From Thiohalocapsa sp963698775 (GTDB lineage Bacteria; Pseudomonadota; Gammaproteobacteria; Chromatiales; Chromatiaceae): a stretch of DNA of 64,000 nucleotides. The position numbers were made by a program, and so were the translations under genes. Each line of letters begins with the position of its first letter. The first letter of the stretch is position 1. The notes below the pieces were generated by a model. It saw only the letters and a program-made list of their open reading frames with translations. It searched no databases and was not told the origin of the DNA. Below, piece by piece: positions 16,198-24,715 of the stretch. The stretch lies in contig CAVOSE010000036.1 of the NCBI GenBank assembly GCA_963698775.1, forward strand, positions 18,367-82,366. Direction: 5' to 3'.

Positions 16198-18054
16198 TCA
16201 GGTCGCCGGATCGGACTTGGACCCGCGGGTATTGAACGATACCCTCCACTGCTTCTCCTCGCCAGTGAGGGGGATCGCGATGAGTTCGAGGGTGCCTACC
16301 TCCGACACCGAAGCCTGTAACCGCACCGGCACCACTTCGCCCTTCTTGCGACCATCCGCGGGCAGGTTGGTCTGGATCTCTTCGATTTCCTCCAGCTCGT
16401 CGTCGGACCATTCCTCCAGCAGCTCTCCCACCAGGTCGTCGCGGCGCACGCTGGAGCCGAAGAAGCGAAAGCGCACCGGCTCGCCGATCACCAGGCCGAA
16501 CTCCTGCGGCGCCGACACCGGCTCAGAGCCCTCTTCCAGGCCGAAGGGCACCACGCACAGCGCGTGCAGTTCCGGCTCCATGCCGGGAATGGCGGGCATG
16601 CTGCGCTCGACGCCGACGTAGTAGGAGTGGGAGGTACCACCGCGGATGCGGATACCGCCGTGCTTGCGGACATAGGAGTAGAAGGCGGCACCGCGGGCCA
16701 CGGCGAGGTCGAGATCGCGGGCCTGCAGCAGGCGCGCCGGCGGCGCGTCCTCACTGGCGAGCCATTGATTGATGACGTTGAGCACGCGGTCCCGCAACGC
16801 CTGGGCGTTGAACACGCCGCCGTTGAACAGCACCGCGGTGGGATGCAGGAAGCTGGCCCAATGGGCCGGCTCGACGAATCCCTCCAGGTCCGCGGTGGCG
16901 CCCGACTGCTTGCCCAAAAACGCGGCCAGATGCCGGGTAACCCCCGGATCCTGGGCGAACGGCAAGCCGACCTTGGTCAGGGCCCCGCGGGCACGCTGGG
17001 CCGGCCGATCCGACACCTTGACCTCGGGGAAGAAGCCTTCGATCAGCGTCGCCTCGACCTCGGCGCGGGTCAGCTCGGTGCGGATACTGCCGCCGATGAG
17101 CTTGGCGCCGCGGCTCGGCACCACCAGCGGCACCGCGTCCAACGCCTCATCGGCGAGTAGCGCCTCCTTGGCTTGCCGGCAGCCGTGGGTGAGGGCCTGC
17201 AGTTGCCAGCGATCGAGTTCGACCCCGCCGGCCTTGAGCTTCTGCTTGACCAGGTGGGCCAGAGTCAGATCCATGTTGTCGCCGCCGAGCAGGATGTGCT
17301 CGCCGACCGCGACGCGGGTCAGTTCCAGCGCGCCGTCCTGCTCAGTGACGGCGATCAACGACAGGTCGGTGGTGCCGCCGCCGACATCGACGACCAGGAT
17401 GATGTCGCCGACCTTGACCTCGTGGCGCCAGCGGCCCTTGCTGTCGTTGACCCAGCTGTAGAGGGCCGCCTGCGGTTCTTCCAGCAGCACCAGGTGTTCG
17501 ATGCCGACGGCGCGTGCCGCCTCCGCGGTGAGTTCGCGGGCGGCGGGATCGAACGAGGCCGGCACCGTGACAGTGACGTCCTGGTCCGCGAGCGCGGCGT
17601 GGCCGTGCAGACCGTTCCAGGCCTCTCGCAAGTGGGTCAGATAGGCGATGCTAGCGTCGAAGGGCGATAGCTGCGGGATCTCGTCCGGTACCTCCGGCGG
17701 CAGGATCGGCGCCTTGCGATCGACGTCCGGATGGCATAGCCAACTCTTGGCGCTGGAGACCAGACGAATCGGCGTGCTCGCGCCCTGCTTGCGCGCCAAT
17801 TCGCCCAGCACGCGGCCCGGGTCGCTGGGCCAAGGCAGCGTCAGATCGCCGGCCTTGAGCTCGTCCGGGTGCGGCAGATAGATGAACGACGGCAGCATCG
17901 AGCGCTCCTCCACGGAGCCGGGGTCGATCAACTGCGGAATGTCCATCATCTGCTGGTCCACCTCCTCGCCTTCGCACTTGGCGATCTCGACAAAGGATAG
18001 CGCGGTATGTGTCGTGCCCAGATCGATGCCGATGGAAAAGCGTGATGTACTCAC
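16198..18054 (-). CDS. Hsp70-family (DnaK-like) chaperone
   Basis: 618 residues from a GTG start at 18054 that overlaps the upstream DUF2760 stop. The actin-like ATPase domain is complete: phosphate-1 loop FSIGIDLGTTHTALSF (residues 6-21), phosphate-2 VVDVGGGTTDLSLIAV, and a connecting region with HLVLLEEPQAALYSW; the adenosine region reads AVLFNGGVFNAQALRDRVLN. The C-terminal 150 residues are a divergent substrate-binding part lacking the usual DnaK lid. It belongs to the Hsp70 group encoded beside DUF2760, whose clients are not known. It is cytoplasmic, and distinct from the housekeeping dnaK locus, as no dnaJ or grpE is nearby. Confidence 0.92.
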   Translation of the reverse strand: MSTSRFSIGIDLGTTHTALSFVEIAKCEGEEVDQQMMDIPQLIDPGSVEERSMLPSFIYLPHPDELKAGDLTLPWPSDPGRVLGELARKQGASTPIRLVSSAKSWLCHPDVDRKAPILPPEVPDEIPQLSPFDASIAYLTHLREAWNGLHGHAALADQDVTVTVPASFDPAARELTAEAARAVGIEHLVLLEEPQAALYSWVNDSKGRWRHEVKVGDIILVVDVGGGTTDLSLIAVTEQDGALELTRVAVGEHILLGGDNMDLTLAHLVKQKLKAGGVELDRWQLQALTHGCRQAKEALLADEALDAVPLVVPSRGAKLIGGSIRTELTRAEVEATLIEGFFPEVKVSDRPAQRARGALTKVGLPFAQDPGVTRHLAAFLGKQSGATADLEGFVEPAHWASFLHPTAVLFNGGVFNAQALRDRVLNVINQWLASEDAPPARLLQARDLDLAVARGAAFYSYVRKHGGIRIRGGTSHSYYVGVERSMPAIPGMEPELHALCVVPFGLEEGSEPVSAPQEFGLVIGEPVRFRFFGSSVRRDDLVGELLEEWSDDELEEIEEIQTNLPADGRKKGEVVPVRLQASVSEVGTLELIAIPLTGEEKQWRVSFNTRGSKSDPAT

Positions 18055-18710
18055 AGTTCCACCTCCGCGGCGGCCAGGATGCGGACGTCGCGACTGCTCG
18101 CGACCTTGGGCAGGCGCACGTCGACGGCACGCCAGCCGCGGTGCACCAGCGCGCCGGTGAACGGCGGATCACCGACCACGTTGCCGGTGGGCCGCACCGC
18201 CGCCGGATCGAAGCCCGTGCCGAGCGTGACGCGACTGCCCTCGGACTCGTCACGCACCGGCGCAATACTCAAATACTCGCTCATGACGTGCTGGCAGCCC
18301 TGATGCACCACCCGTGCCGCGGTGCCGATCTCCTGGTCTGAGTAACTGGTGATGTCTTCCTGCAGAAAATCGACAAACCGCCCCTCCTTTTGCAGCAGCC
18401 CCAGCAGCACCAACGCGGAATCCGGAGGCGCGTCCTGCAGCTTTGCAGCCGGTGCCGGCGGCGTCTCGACTTTGGGTTGCTTCGCCGCCGGCGACGGCAG
18501 GGTCGATGCACCGGCGATGTAGAGCTCGGTCAGCGCATGGGCGTAGCTCGGGTCGGCTAGCGCACGGACAAAACTATAGGTCGCGATCGGCGCGCGCTTC
18601 AGCACGATCCAGGTCTCGCGCGCTGCGACACCAAGGGCATGCCCGATCGCGGCCAAGACCTTGCGCACGGGCGCAAGCCGTTCCGACAACGACGGCTGCG
18701 GGTCGGTCAT
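18051..18710 (-). CDS. DUF2760 protein, Hsp70 partner
   Basis: 219 residues from ATG 18710 (MTDPQPSLSERLAP); an upstream start at 18743 is possible. Typical of DUF2760: a Pro/Ala-rich stretch in the middle, then DSALVLLGLLQKEGRFVDFL and DITSYSDQEIGTAARVVHQG, ending in VHRGWRAVDVRLPKVASS. The gene always-adjacent pattern with an Hsp70 homologue is known for the family and is reproduced here with a 4-nt stop/start overlap (GTGA), so the two are translationally coupled. It is probably a co-chaperone or client adaptor; no experiment-based function is known to me. Confidence 0.85.
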   Translation of the reverse strand: MTDPQPSLSERLAPVRKVLAAIGHALGVAARETWIVLKRAPIATYSFVRALADPSYAHALTELYIAGASTLPSPAAKQPKVETPPAPAAKLQDAPPDSALVLLGLLQKEGRFVDFLQEDITSYSDQEIGTAARVVHQGCQHVMSEYLSIAPVRDESEGSRVTLGTGFDPAAVRPTGNVVGDPPFTGALVHRGWRAVDVRLPKVASSRDVRILAAAEVEL

Positions 18711-19249
18711 GGGGTCTGATCCTCCGGGAGTGGTCGGGAGCATTTCGTCAGGGCTCGGAGCATAGCTGGTTTACAGCAAAAGGCGCGGACATGGAGGACG
18801 GCGTCGGGCGGATCGCCGCCCTCACACCGCCAAAGCTCGTCATGATACCCCGTGGTGCGGTCCGGCTTCATCTCCGGCGCGCTTTGTGGGTCGGTCTTGC
18901 TTTGGCACATAGGGATCGCGGCGCATGGGTTAGCGAGGATTCGCCTGAGACCGAACAGTCGTGAGCGCCGGTCTAGCAAGCTTGGCAGCGATCGTCGTTG
19001 TCGTTGTCGTAATCGTCAACCCGACCAGGATTACGACAACAACGATAACGACAATGACAACGACGAAGGCAACTTTGACTCATCCGCAGGCATTCGCCAC
19101 CCCCAAACAATCTAGGGGAATCAGGGATGGTGTCAGCATGACCATAGGTACCCGCCACTAATCCCCACGGTTCTCGATGCTGCGCCTGTCACCCCCGGCT
19201 TGGCATAATGGCGCTGACGCCAACCCCTAGGTCTTAACTCCGAGCCGCG
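18711..19249. other. Intergenic region upstream of the DUF2760-Hsp70 operon
   Basis: 540 bases between divergent genes, with no convincing coding frame. It contains the hexanucleotide repeat locus B at 18993-19065. The DUF2760 promoter should lie in its left part and the DUF2934 promoter near 19200 (tggcataatgg at 19201-19211 is a plausible -10 region). Confidence 0.5.
18993..19065. repeat. Inverted GTTGTC/GACAAC hexanucleotide tracts, locus B
   Basis: cgtcgttgtcgttgtcgtaa at 18993-19012, continuing atcg, then after about 14 bases gattacgacaacaacgataa at 19029-19048, continuing with further acgacaa units to 19065. The arms can pair into a long hairpin with a short loop. The inner ends (gtaatc / gattac) are the same as at locus A. 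Confidence 0.85.
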
Positions 19250-19525
19250 ATGCCGCACCCGCAAGCGCAAGCCATGACTTACCAAGCCGATCCGCTGTTC
19301 CTACCGAACTCCGCCGAGCGCGAGCACATGGTGGCCATCGCCGCCTATTACCTGGCCGAACGCAGGAGCTTTGCGCCGGGCGGCGAACAGGACGACTGGC
19401 GACTTGCGGAACGACAGATCGACCGCATGCTCGCCGCCATGACGCAGCAGGGCGTCGGGCGGCGCAAATTCGAGCGTACCGGCCTGCGCAATGCGCTGCG
19501 ACTGTGGGCCGCGGACCCAGCCTGA
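19250..19525 (+). CDS. DUF2934 small protein
   Basis: 91 residues; the alternative start MTYQAD at 19274 gives 83. The family motif is clear: IAAYYLAERRSFAPGGEQDD followed by WRLAERQIDRML. Members are short acidic proteins found in many proteobacteria, with no known activity. The C-terminal part here (QQGVGRRKFERTGLRNALRL) is basic and longer than the bare domain. It is monocistronic, convergent with the ion channel gene 75 bases away. Confidence 0.8.
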   Translation: MPHPQAQAMTYQADPLFLPNSAEREHMVAIAAYYLAERRSFAPGGEQDDWRLAERQIDRMLAAMTQQGVGRRKFERTGLRNALRLWAADPA

Positions 19526-19599
19526 CGCAATCGCAACGTGCCAAGCATGGCAGCGAAAACGGACGCGTCATCTCAGGCGATAGCGCCGTGCAACAACCG

Positions 19600-20463
19600 T
19601 TAACTCGCTCGATCGTCGGCACCCTGAGCCTGCGGGTTCCTGGGCAACCGTTGCTCCAACAAGGCCTCCATCCGCGCCATGCGCTGCTCCATGGCCTCGG
19701 TATGCTCGCGAATCCAGTGCACCTCCCCGGCCTCGCCCTCACCGGTCTCCTGATCCATGCGTTCATGCTCCTTCTGGAGGGTCTCAAGCACGATGCCGAT
19801 CATCATGTTGAGAAAGACGAAGGCGACGATGAAGATGAAGGACAGGTAGTAGGTCCAGCTCAGCGGGTGGACTGCCATGGTCTCGTACATGACGTCGGTC
19901 CAATCCTCGAAGGTAGCGACCCGGAACAGGGTCAGCATGGCAACGGAGATGTTGTCCCATAGCGTCGGGTTGATGTCATGGAAGACGATGCTGCCCACCG
20001 CCGCGTAGATGTAAAAGATGATGAACATCAGCAGCGAGACATAGCCCATGCGCGGGATGGCGCTGACAAAGGCGTTCAACAAGACGCGCAACTCGGGGAC
20101 GATAGACACCAGCCGCAACACCCGGAAGATGCGCAGCAGCCGTCCCAGCAACGCCATCTGGCTCTCCTCGACCGGGATCAGGCTGGCGACGACGATCACG
20201 AAGTCGAACACATTCCAGCCCTGAGAGAAAAATCGCCGCAGGCTGCCGTCCGCGAGCATGCGCACGACGATCTCGGCCAGGAAGAACAGCGTCACGGCCA
20301 CGTCCAGCACCTCGAACATCCGCAGCACGCCGGGCGGAAAGTCGTAGGTACTGGCACCGATCACCAGCGCCGAGACGAGGATGACCGCAATGACAAAGGT
20401 CTCGAAGAGCTTGTTGCTCCGCAGCGCGGCGAAGCGCGCCTGAATGTCGTCGAACTTGTTCAC
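19600..20463 (-). CDS. Voltage-gated cation channel (VIC/NavBac-like ion transporter)
   Basis: 287 residues, a single six-helix subunit expected to form a tetramer in the inner membrane. S1 is FETFVIAVILVSALVIGAS. The S4 voltage sensor has arginines every third residue (GRLLRIFRVLRLV). The pore loop before S6 reads TLFRVATFEDWTDVMYE, where NavAb-type channels have TLESWSM, so the filter is TFEDWTD. S6 (YYLSFIFIVAFVFLNMMIGI) leads into an acidic C-terminal coiled coil (KEHERMDQETGEGEAGEVHW) as in NavBac tails. Ion selectivity is uncertain; the extra acidic residues suggest calcium or mixed permeation. It is monocistronic. Confidence 0.92.
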   Translation of the reverse strand: MNKFDDIQARFAALRSNKLFETFVIAVILVSALVIGASTYDFPPGVLRMFEVLDVAVTLFFLAEIVVRMLADGSLRRFFSQGWNVFDFVIVVASLIPVEESQMALLGRLLRIFRVLRLVSIVPELRVLLNAFVSAIPRMGYVSLLMFIIFYIYAAVGSIVFHDINPTLWDNISVAMLTLFRVATFEDWTDVMYETMAVHPLSWTYYLSFIFIVAFVFLNMMIGIVLETLQKEHERMDQETGEGEAGEVHWIREHTEAMEQRMARMEALLEQRLPRNPQAQGADDRAS

Positions 20464-20893
20464 GGTAATACACTGGATTGGCGTAAAGGGAGGGCGGCGA
20501 CGCTCGCCTCAGAGCGAGCGCCACGTTCGGCGCATGGCGGTGGACTCGACGGCAAATTCACCGCCGCCGACGAGGGAATTGGGGCTTGATGCAGGCAGCA
20601 CAAGCCGCGGTTCGGTGATCGTACCGGTGGTGGGAAAAGGACTCGGTCAACGCCCCCTAGGCCCGCTCGACTGACCTATGGCCGTTCGCGCAATGTCCGA
20701 GTTCGCGGGCGCCAACACCCCTCTCACAGCGCCCGAACAACACCATCGGGCGCTTGGCACGAGCCGCGCGATGTCATAGACTCCAACCCGGAATACGACA
20801 AGAACATTTAGCGATAGAGAACCCACGACAAGGTATCGTGGGCCGATCGAGCCCTGCTACAGGGCCCGGTGCTGCTGCAGAGGGAGGACTCGC
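20464..20893. other. Intergenic region upstream of the cytochrome/fcc genes
   Basis: 430 bases between divergent genes with no genuine-looking frame. There is a small hairpin gctcgcctcagagcgagc near 20505-20522 beside the channel gene. Near the right end, gagggaggactcgc (about 20880-20893) is the ribosome site of the tetraheme cytochrome. Otherwise nothing was recognised. Confidence 0.5.
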
Positions 20894-21460
20894 ATGCCAG
20901 ATCCCAAGACGGTGCGGAGCAGAAAGGGACGCACCAAAATCATTGTGCTCGCAATCCTGTTCATCACGGGCATCGTGTTCGCCGGGGCGTTCAACGCAGG
21001 CCTTGCGTACACCAACGAGATGGAATTCTGTGTGTCTTGTCACACGATGCAGACGAACTACAACGAATACAAGGAAAGCGCGCACTACAAGAACCAGTCC
21101 GGCGTGCAGGCCACGTGCTCCGATTGTCACGTCCCAAAGCCGTTCGTGCCGAAGATGATCAGGAAGATCGTGGCCGCAAAAGACATCTATCACGAGATTT
21201 TGGGCACCATAGACACCCCGGAGAAGTTCGAGGCACGCCGATGGACGATGGCCTCACAGGTTTGGGCACGAATGAAGGCGAGCGATTCCCGCGAGTGCCG
21301 CAGCTGCCACGAATTTGGGAATATGGATTTGTCTGAGCAGGGCCGTTCGGCGCGTAGCCGCCATGCCAAGGCCGAGGAAAAGGGCCAGACCTGCATCGAC
21401 TGCCACACGGGGATCGTTCACCATGAGCCGGATGAGCCCGATGAAGAGGACAAGAGCTGA
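20894..21460 (+). CDS. NapC/NirT-family tetraheme c-type cytochrome
   Basis: 188 residues. A membrane anchor at residues 15-38 (IIVLAILFITGIVFAGAFNA) places the rest in the periplasm. Four heme-binding motifs are visible: CVSCH (~46), CSDCH (~75), CRSCH (~134) and CIDCH (~166), with the YKESAHYKNQSGVQATCSDC spacing typical of NapC/NirT quinol dehydrogenases. Such proteins pass electrons between the quinone pool and a periplasmic partner. A strong ribosome site (GGGAGG) precedes the ATG. The stop overlaps the start of the ankyrin protein, and fccA/fccB follow, so it may connect sulfide oxidation to quinone; that link is inferred. Confidence 0.93.
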   Translation: MPDPKTVRSRKGRTKIIVLAILFITGIVFAGAFNAGLAYTNEMEFCVSCHTMQTNYNEYKESAHYKNQSGVQATCSDCHVPKPFVPKMIRKIVAAKDIYHEILGTIDTPEKFEARRWTMASQVWARMKASDSRECRSCHEFGNMDLSEQGRSARSRHAKAEEKGQTCIDCHTGIVHHEPDEPDEEDKS

Positions 21461-22440
21461 TGGCCGGGCGCCGTAACGTAATAGCCGCTGCGGTGATCGT
21501 CCGTATCGCAGCCGCGTTGGTTTGGGCCGCGGCCCTGATGACCTGCGCACAGGCGGCTACGGGCGGCGCTGACGATGTCAACAAAGAGATGCGGCTCGCG
21601 GCGATGATCGGCGACACGGAGACCGTCGCGACGCTGCTCGACCGCGGCGCCGACGTCAACTCCGCGGGTACTTTCGGCAAGACCGCACTCATAATGGCGG
21701 TCGAGAGCAACAGCCTCGACACGGCCGCGTTGCTGATCGCCCGTGGCGCCGACGTCAACGCCCGCACGGTGGCCAGTTGCACCGCTTTGACCTTCGCCGC
21801 TGAGAACGGCCACATTGGCCTCACCGCGTTGCTGATCGAGCGCGGCGCCAACGTACATGATCGGACCCGGGCCGGCTGGGACTCCCTGATGATCGCGTCG
21901 CGCTACGGGATCGACCAGATGGTCCAACAACTCCTCTATCGCGGCGCGGACCCGAAGGCTTCCGATAAGGAAGGCCGCACCGCGCTGATGCAGGCCGCCG
22001 TCAACGGGTATAGCGGCATCGTCGATCTACTTTTGCAGCACGGCGCCGACATCGACGCGCGGGACAAACAGCGAGCCACTGCGCTGATCATCGCGGCGGA
22101 CCACGGCCAGGTTGGTGTGGTGCGAACGTTGTTGGCACAGGGCGCCAATGTCAACGCCCGTGACGAACTGGGCGCAACCGCCCTGCTGTGGGCAGTTGGA
22201 CGTGGCGATCCGACCATTGCACGGATTCTTCTGGAGCAAGGCGCCGACCCGAATCTTCAAAACGAGGACGGCTTTTCGCCGCTCATGGAGGCCGTCACCA
22301 CTGACCACAATGAGCTGATCGGCATGCTGCTGGACTATCACGCCGATCCCAAACTGACCGATGGTGAAGGCCACACCGCGGCCGATCTGGCCAAGGCCAG
22401 CGGCAACCAGGAGGCCGTCACCGCATTGGTGCGACCCTGA
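21460..22440 (+). CDS. Periplasmic ankyrin-repeat protein
   Basis: 326 residues. Residues 1-31 look like a signal peptide (AAALVWAAALMTCAQAATGG around the cleavage site). The remainder is seven or eight ankyrin repeats of 33 residues with the canonical pattern, e.g. GKTALIMAVESNSLDTAALL and RTALMQAAVNGYSGIVDLLL, each followed by HGADIDARD-type turns. Ankyrin stacks bind other proteins. The ATG overlaps the stop of the tetraheme cytochrome gene (TGATG), so the two are translated together. It may be an assembly or scaffold factor for the cytochrome or for the FccAB enzyme 205 bases downstream. Confidence 0.9.
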   Translation: MAGRRNVIAAAVIVRIAAALVWAAALMTCAQAATGGADDVNKEMRLAAMIGDTETVATLLDRGADVNSAGTFGKTALIMAVESNSLDTAALLIARGADVNARTVASCTALTFAAENGHIGLTALLIERGANVHDRTRAGWDSLMIASRYGIDQMVQQLLYRGADPKASDKEGRTALMQAAVNGYSGIVDLLLQHGADIDARDKQRATALIIAADHGQVGVVRTLLAQGANVNARDELGATALLWAVGRGDPTIARILLEQGADPNLQNEDGFSPLMEAVTTDHNELIGMLLDYHADPKLTDGEGHTAADLAKASGNQEAVTALVRP

Positions 22441-22645
22441 TTTCGACGGTACGCCGATTCGTGCACGGCGGATCAGGCGGCGGCGAAAATGGACCCGAGC
22501 GGCAACTTGCGGCCCCCCCGCTGCAAAGACCGCTACGCACCCATCGAGTGTTCGGAACCGCGGTGACCAAGGGTCTGCGGTCCGGCATGGCGGAGTATCT
22601 CTCTCCGCCCAAACCGAAAGCCTAAACATTCCTGAAGGAGGAAGT

Positions 22646-23311
22646 ATGGCCACGCAAAAAATGAAACTGGCTCTCGTCGGCGGAGCGCTCGCCCTCGGTC
22701 TGTCGTCCGGCGCTTTTGCCGAAGGACCGACCGCAAAGATGCTCGCGGACACCTGTGCGGGTTGCCATGGCACGAACGGCAACAGCGTTGGACCCGCATC
22801 ACCGACCATCGCCGCGATGGACCCTGTGGTCTTTGTCGAGACCATGGAGGCATTCCAGAACGGCGATACGTATTCGACCATCATGGGCCGCATCGCCAAG
22901 GGCTACACGGAGGAGGAACTCGAACAGATGGGCGAGTTCTTCCATAAACAGGAGTACATGCCCGCAAAGCAGGAGTTTGACCAGGCCATGGTCGATGAAG
23001 GCGCAAAGCTGCACGACAAGTACTGTGAAAAGTGTCACATCGAAGGCGGCAAGCCGGTGCCCGACGAAGAGGACTACTACATCCTGGCTGGTCAGTGGAC
23101 GCCGTATCTGGAGTTCGCCATGAGCGACTTCCAAAGCGACCGTCGCATCCTGCCGAAGAAGATGGGCAAGAAGCTCAACGCGATGATCGAAGATAAGGGC
23201 GAGGACTCGGTAAAGGCCCTTTACGCCTTCTATGCCGCCTACTCCGATTTCGAGAGCAGCGACTCCGGCGATGACGACGATGACGACGATGACGACAAAG
23301 ACAAAGACTGA
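22646..23311 (+). CDS. fccA: Flavocytochrome c sulfide dehydrogenase, diheme cytochrome subunit
   Basis: 221 residues with a signal peptide (residues 1-25, ending GAFA). Two c-heme motifs, CAGCH (37-41) and CEKCH (~127), are spaced as in FccA, each in a small class-I cytochrome fold with a later Met ligand region (EYMPAKQEF for the first). It accepts electrons from FccB flavin in the periplasm. The start has an ideal AAGGAGG site 6-7 nt upstream. An unusual feature is the C-terminal tail of nine consecutive Asp followed by KDKD, which is not typical of the family. Confidence 0.92.
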   Translation: MATQKMKLALVGGALALGLSSGAFAEGPTAKMLADTCAGCHGTNGNSVGPASPTIAAMDPVVFVETMEAFQNGDTYSTIMGRIAKGYTEEELEQMGEFFHKQEYMPAKQEFDQAMVDEGAKLHDKYCEKCHIEGGKPVPDEEDYYILAGQWTPYLEFAMSDFQSDRRILPKKMGKKLNAMIEDKGEDSVKALYAFYAAYSDFESSDSGDDDDDDDDDKDKD

Positions 23312-23335
23312 GCCACGATCAGGAGGTGATTGAAT

Positions 23336-24625
23336 ATGACCATGAATAGACGTGATTTCGTCAAGACCACCGGTGCTGTTGCCGCCATCGGCGCCATCGG
23401 CCTGCCCAACATCGTACTCGGCCAGGGCAAGAAGGTCGTCGTCGTTGGTGGCGGCACCGGCGGCGCCACCGCGGCCAAGTACATCAAGATGGCCGACTCA
23501 TCAATCGACGTCACCATCATCGAGCCGAACAAGGAGTACTACACCTGTTACCTCAGCAATGAAGTGCTCAGCGGCGACCGCACCCTGGACTCCATCAAAC
23601 ACGGCTATGACGGGTTGAAGGCCCACGGTGTCAACGTCGTACACGAAAAAGCAACAGGAATCGACGGTGAGAAGAAGGTCGTCAAGACGGAAACCGGTGA
23701 GTATCCGTTCGACCGCTGCATCGTCTCACCCGGCGTCTCGATGCTCTACGACAAGATCGAGGGCTACAGCAAAGAGGCTGCGGAGAAGATGCCGCACGCC
23801 TGGAAGGCCGGCGAACAGACCAAGATCCTGCGCGGTCAACTCGAGGCCATGGACGACGGCGGCGTGGTCGTCATTGCTGCGCCAGCCAATCCGTTCCGCT
23901 GCCCGCCCGGCCCCTACGAGCGCGCCAGCCAGATCGCCATGTACCTGAAGGAGGCGAAGCCGAAGTCGAAGGTGCTCATCCTCGACTCCAAGCAAAAGTT
24001 CTCCAAGCAGGCGCTCTTCACCCAGGGCTGGGAACGCCTGTACGGCTTCGGCACCGAGAACAGCCTGATCGAATGGCAGCCCGGCCCGGATGCCGCGGTG
24101 GTCAGCGTCAACCCTGACGAGATGTCGGTCGAGACGGGCTTTGGGGATGAGGTCAAGGGGGCCGTCATCAACGTCATCCCGCCGCAGTCGGCGGGCAAGA
24201 TCGCCGTTGAATCGGGCCTAGCCGACGACAGCGGCTGGTGCCCGGTGGACAAGAAGAGCTTCGAGTCGACGTTGATGCCTGGTGTGCACGTCATTGGTGA
24301 CGCCTGCATCGCCACTTCGATGCCCAAATCCGGCTATTCCGCGAACAGCCAGGGTAAGGTGGCGGCCGCCGCGGTGGTCTCATTGATGAATGGTGAAGAT
24401 GTTGGCACGCCTTCCTACGTCAACACCTGTTACTCGATCATCGGCAAGGACTACGGCATCTCGGTTGCCGCGGTCTATCGCCTGAGCGAGGACGGCAGCA
24501 CCATCGCTGGTGTCGAGGGTTCCGGCGGCTTGACGCCGATGGACGCGGAGCCCTTCGCGTTGGCCCGCGAGGTCCAGTACGCCTATAGCTGGTACAACAA
24601 CATCGTCCACGACATCTTTGGTTAA
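23336..24625 (+). CDS. fccB: Sulfide dehydrogenase flavoprotein subunit
   Basis: 429 residues from ATG 23336, 6 nt after AGGAGGTGA; a TTG six bases upstream is a poorer start. The N-terminus is a Tat signal (NRRDFVKTTGAVAAIGAIGL), so the FAD-loaded protein is exported folded. The FAD-binding motif is KKVVVVGGGTGGATAAKYI. The redox cysteines of the active site lie in YYTCYLSNEVLSGDRTL and in YVNTCYSIIGKDYG. Further FCSD motifs are RCPPGPYERASQIAMYLKE and HVIGDACIATSMPKSGYSAN. It oxidises sulfide to sulfur and hands electrons to FccA. A terminator follows 45 bases after the stop. Confidence 0.95.
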   Translation: MTMNRRDFVKTTGAVAAIGAIGLPNIVLGQGKKVVVVGGGTGGATAAKYIKMADSSIDVTIIEPNKEYYTCYLSNEVLSGDRTLDSIKHGYDGLKAHGVNVVHEKATGIDGEKKVVKTETGEYPFDRCIVSPGVSMLYDKIEGYSKEAAEKMPHAWKAGEQTKILRGQLEAMDDGGVVVIAAPANPFRCPPGPYERASQIAMYLKEAKPKSKVLILDSKQKFSKQALFTQGWERLYGFGTENSLIEWQPGPDAAVVSVNPDEMSVETGFGDEVKGAVINVIPPQSAGKIAVESGLADDSGWCPVDKKSFESTLMPGVHVIGDACIATSMPKSGYSANSQGKVAAAAVVSLMNGEDVGTPSYVNTCYSIIGKDYGISVAAVYRLSEDGSTIAGVEGSGGLTPMDAEPFALAREVQYAYSWYNNIVHDIFG

Positions 24626-24669
24626 GGACGAGGCAAGGTTTCGGCCTGTGCCGAATCCGGTATGAATCA

Positions 24670-24694
24670 GGGGGCCATTCGGCCCCCTTTTTTT
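24670..24694 (+). terminator. Rho-independent terminator after fccB
   Basis: Stem gggggcc / ggccccc with an attc loop, directly followed by a run of eight T. It ends the fccAB transcript. Confidence 0.92.
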
Positions 24695-24715
24695 GGTTGA
24701 TCCTAAAAAGAGTAG

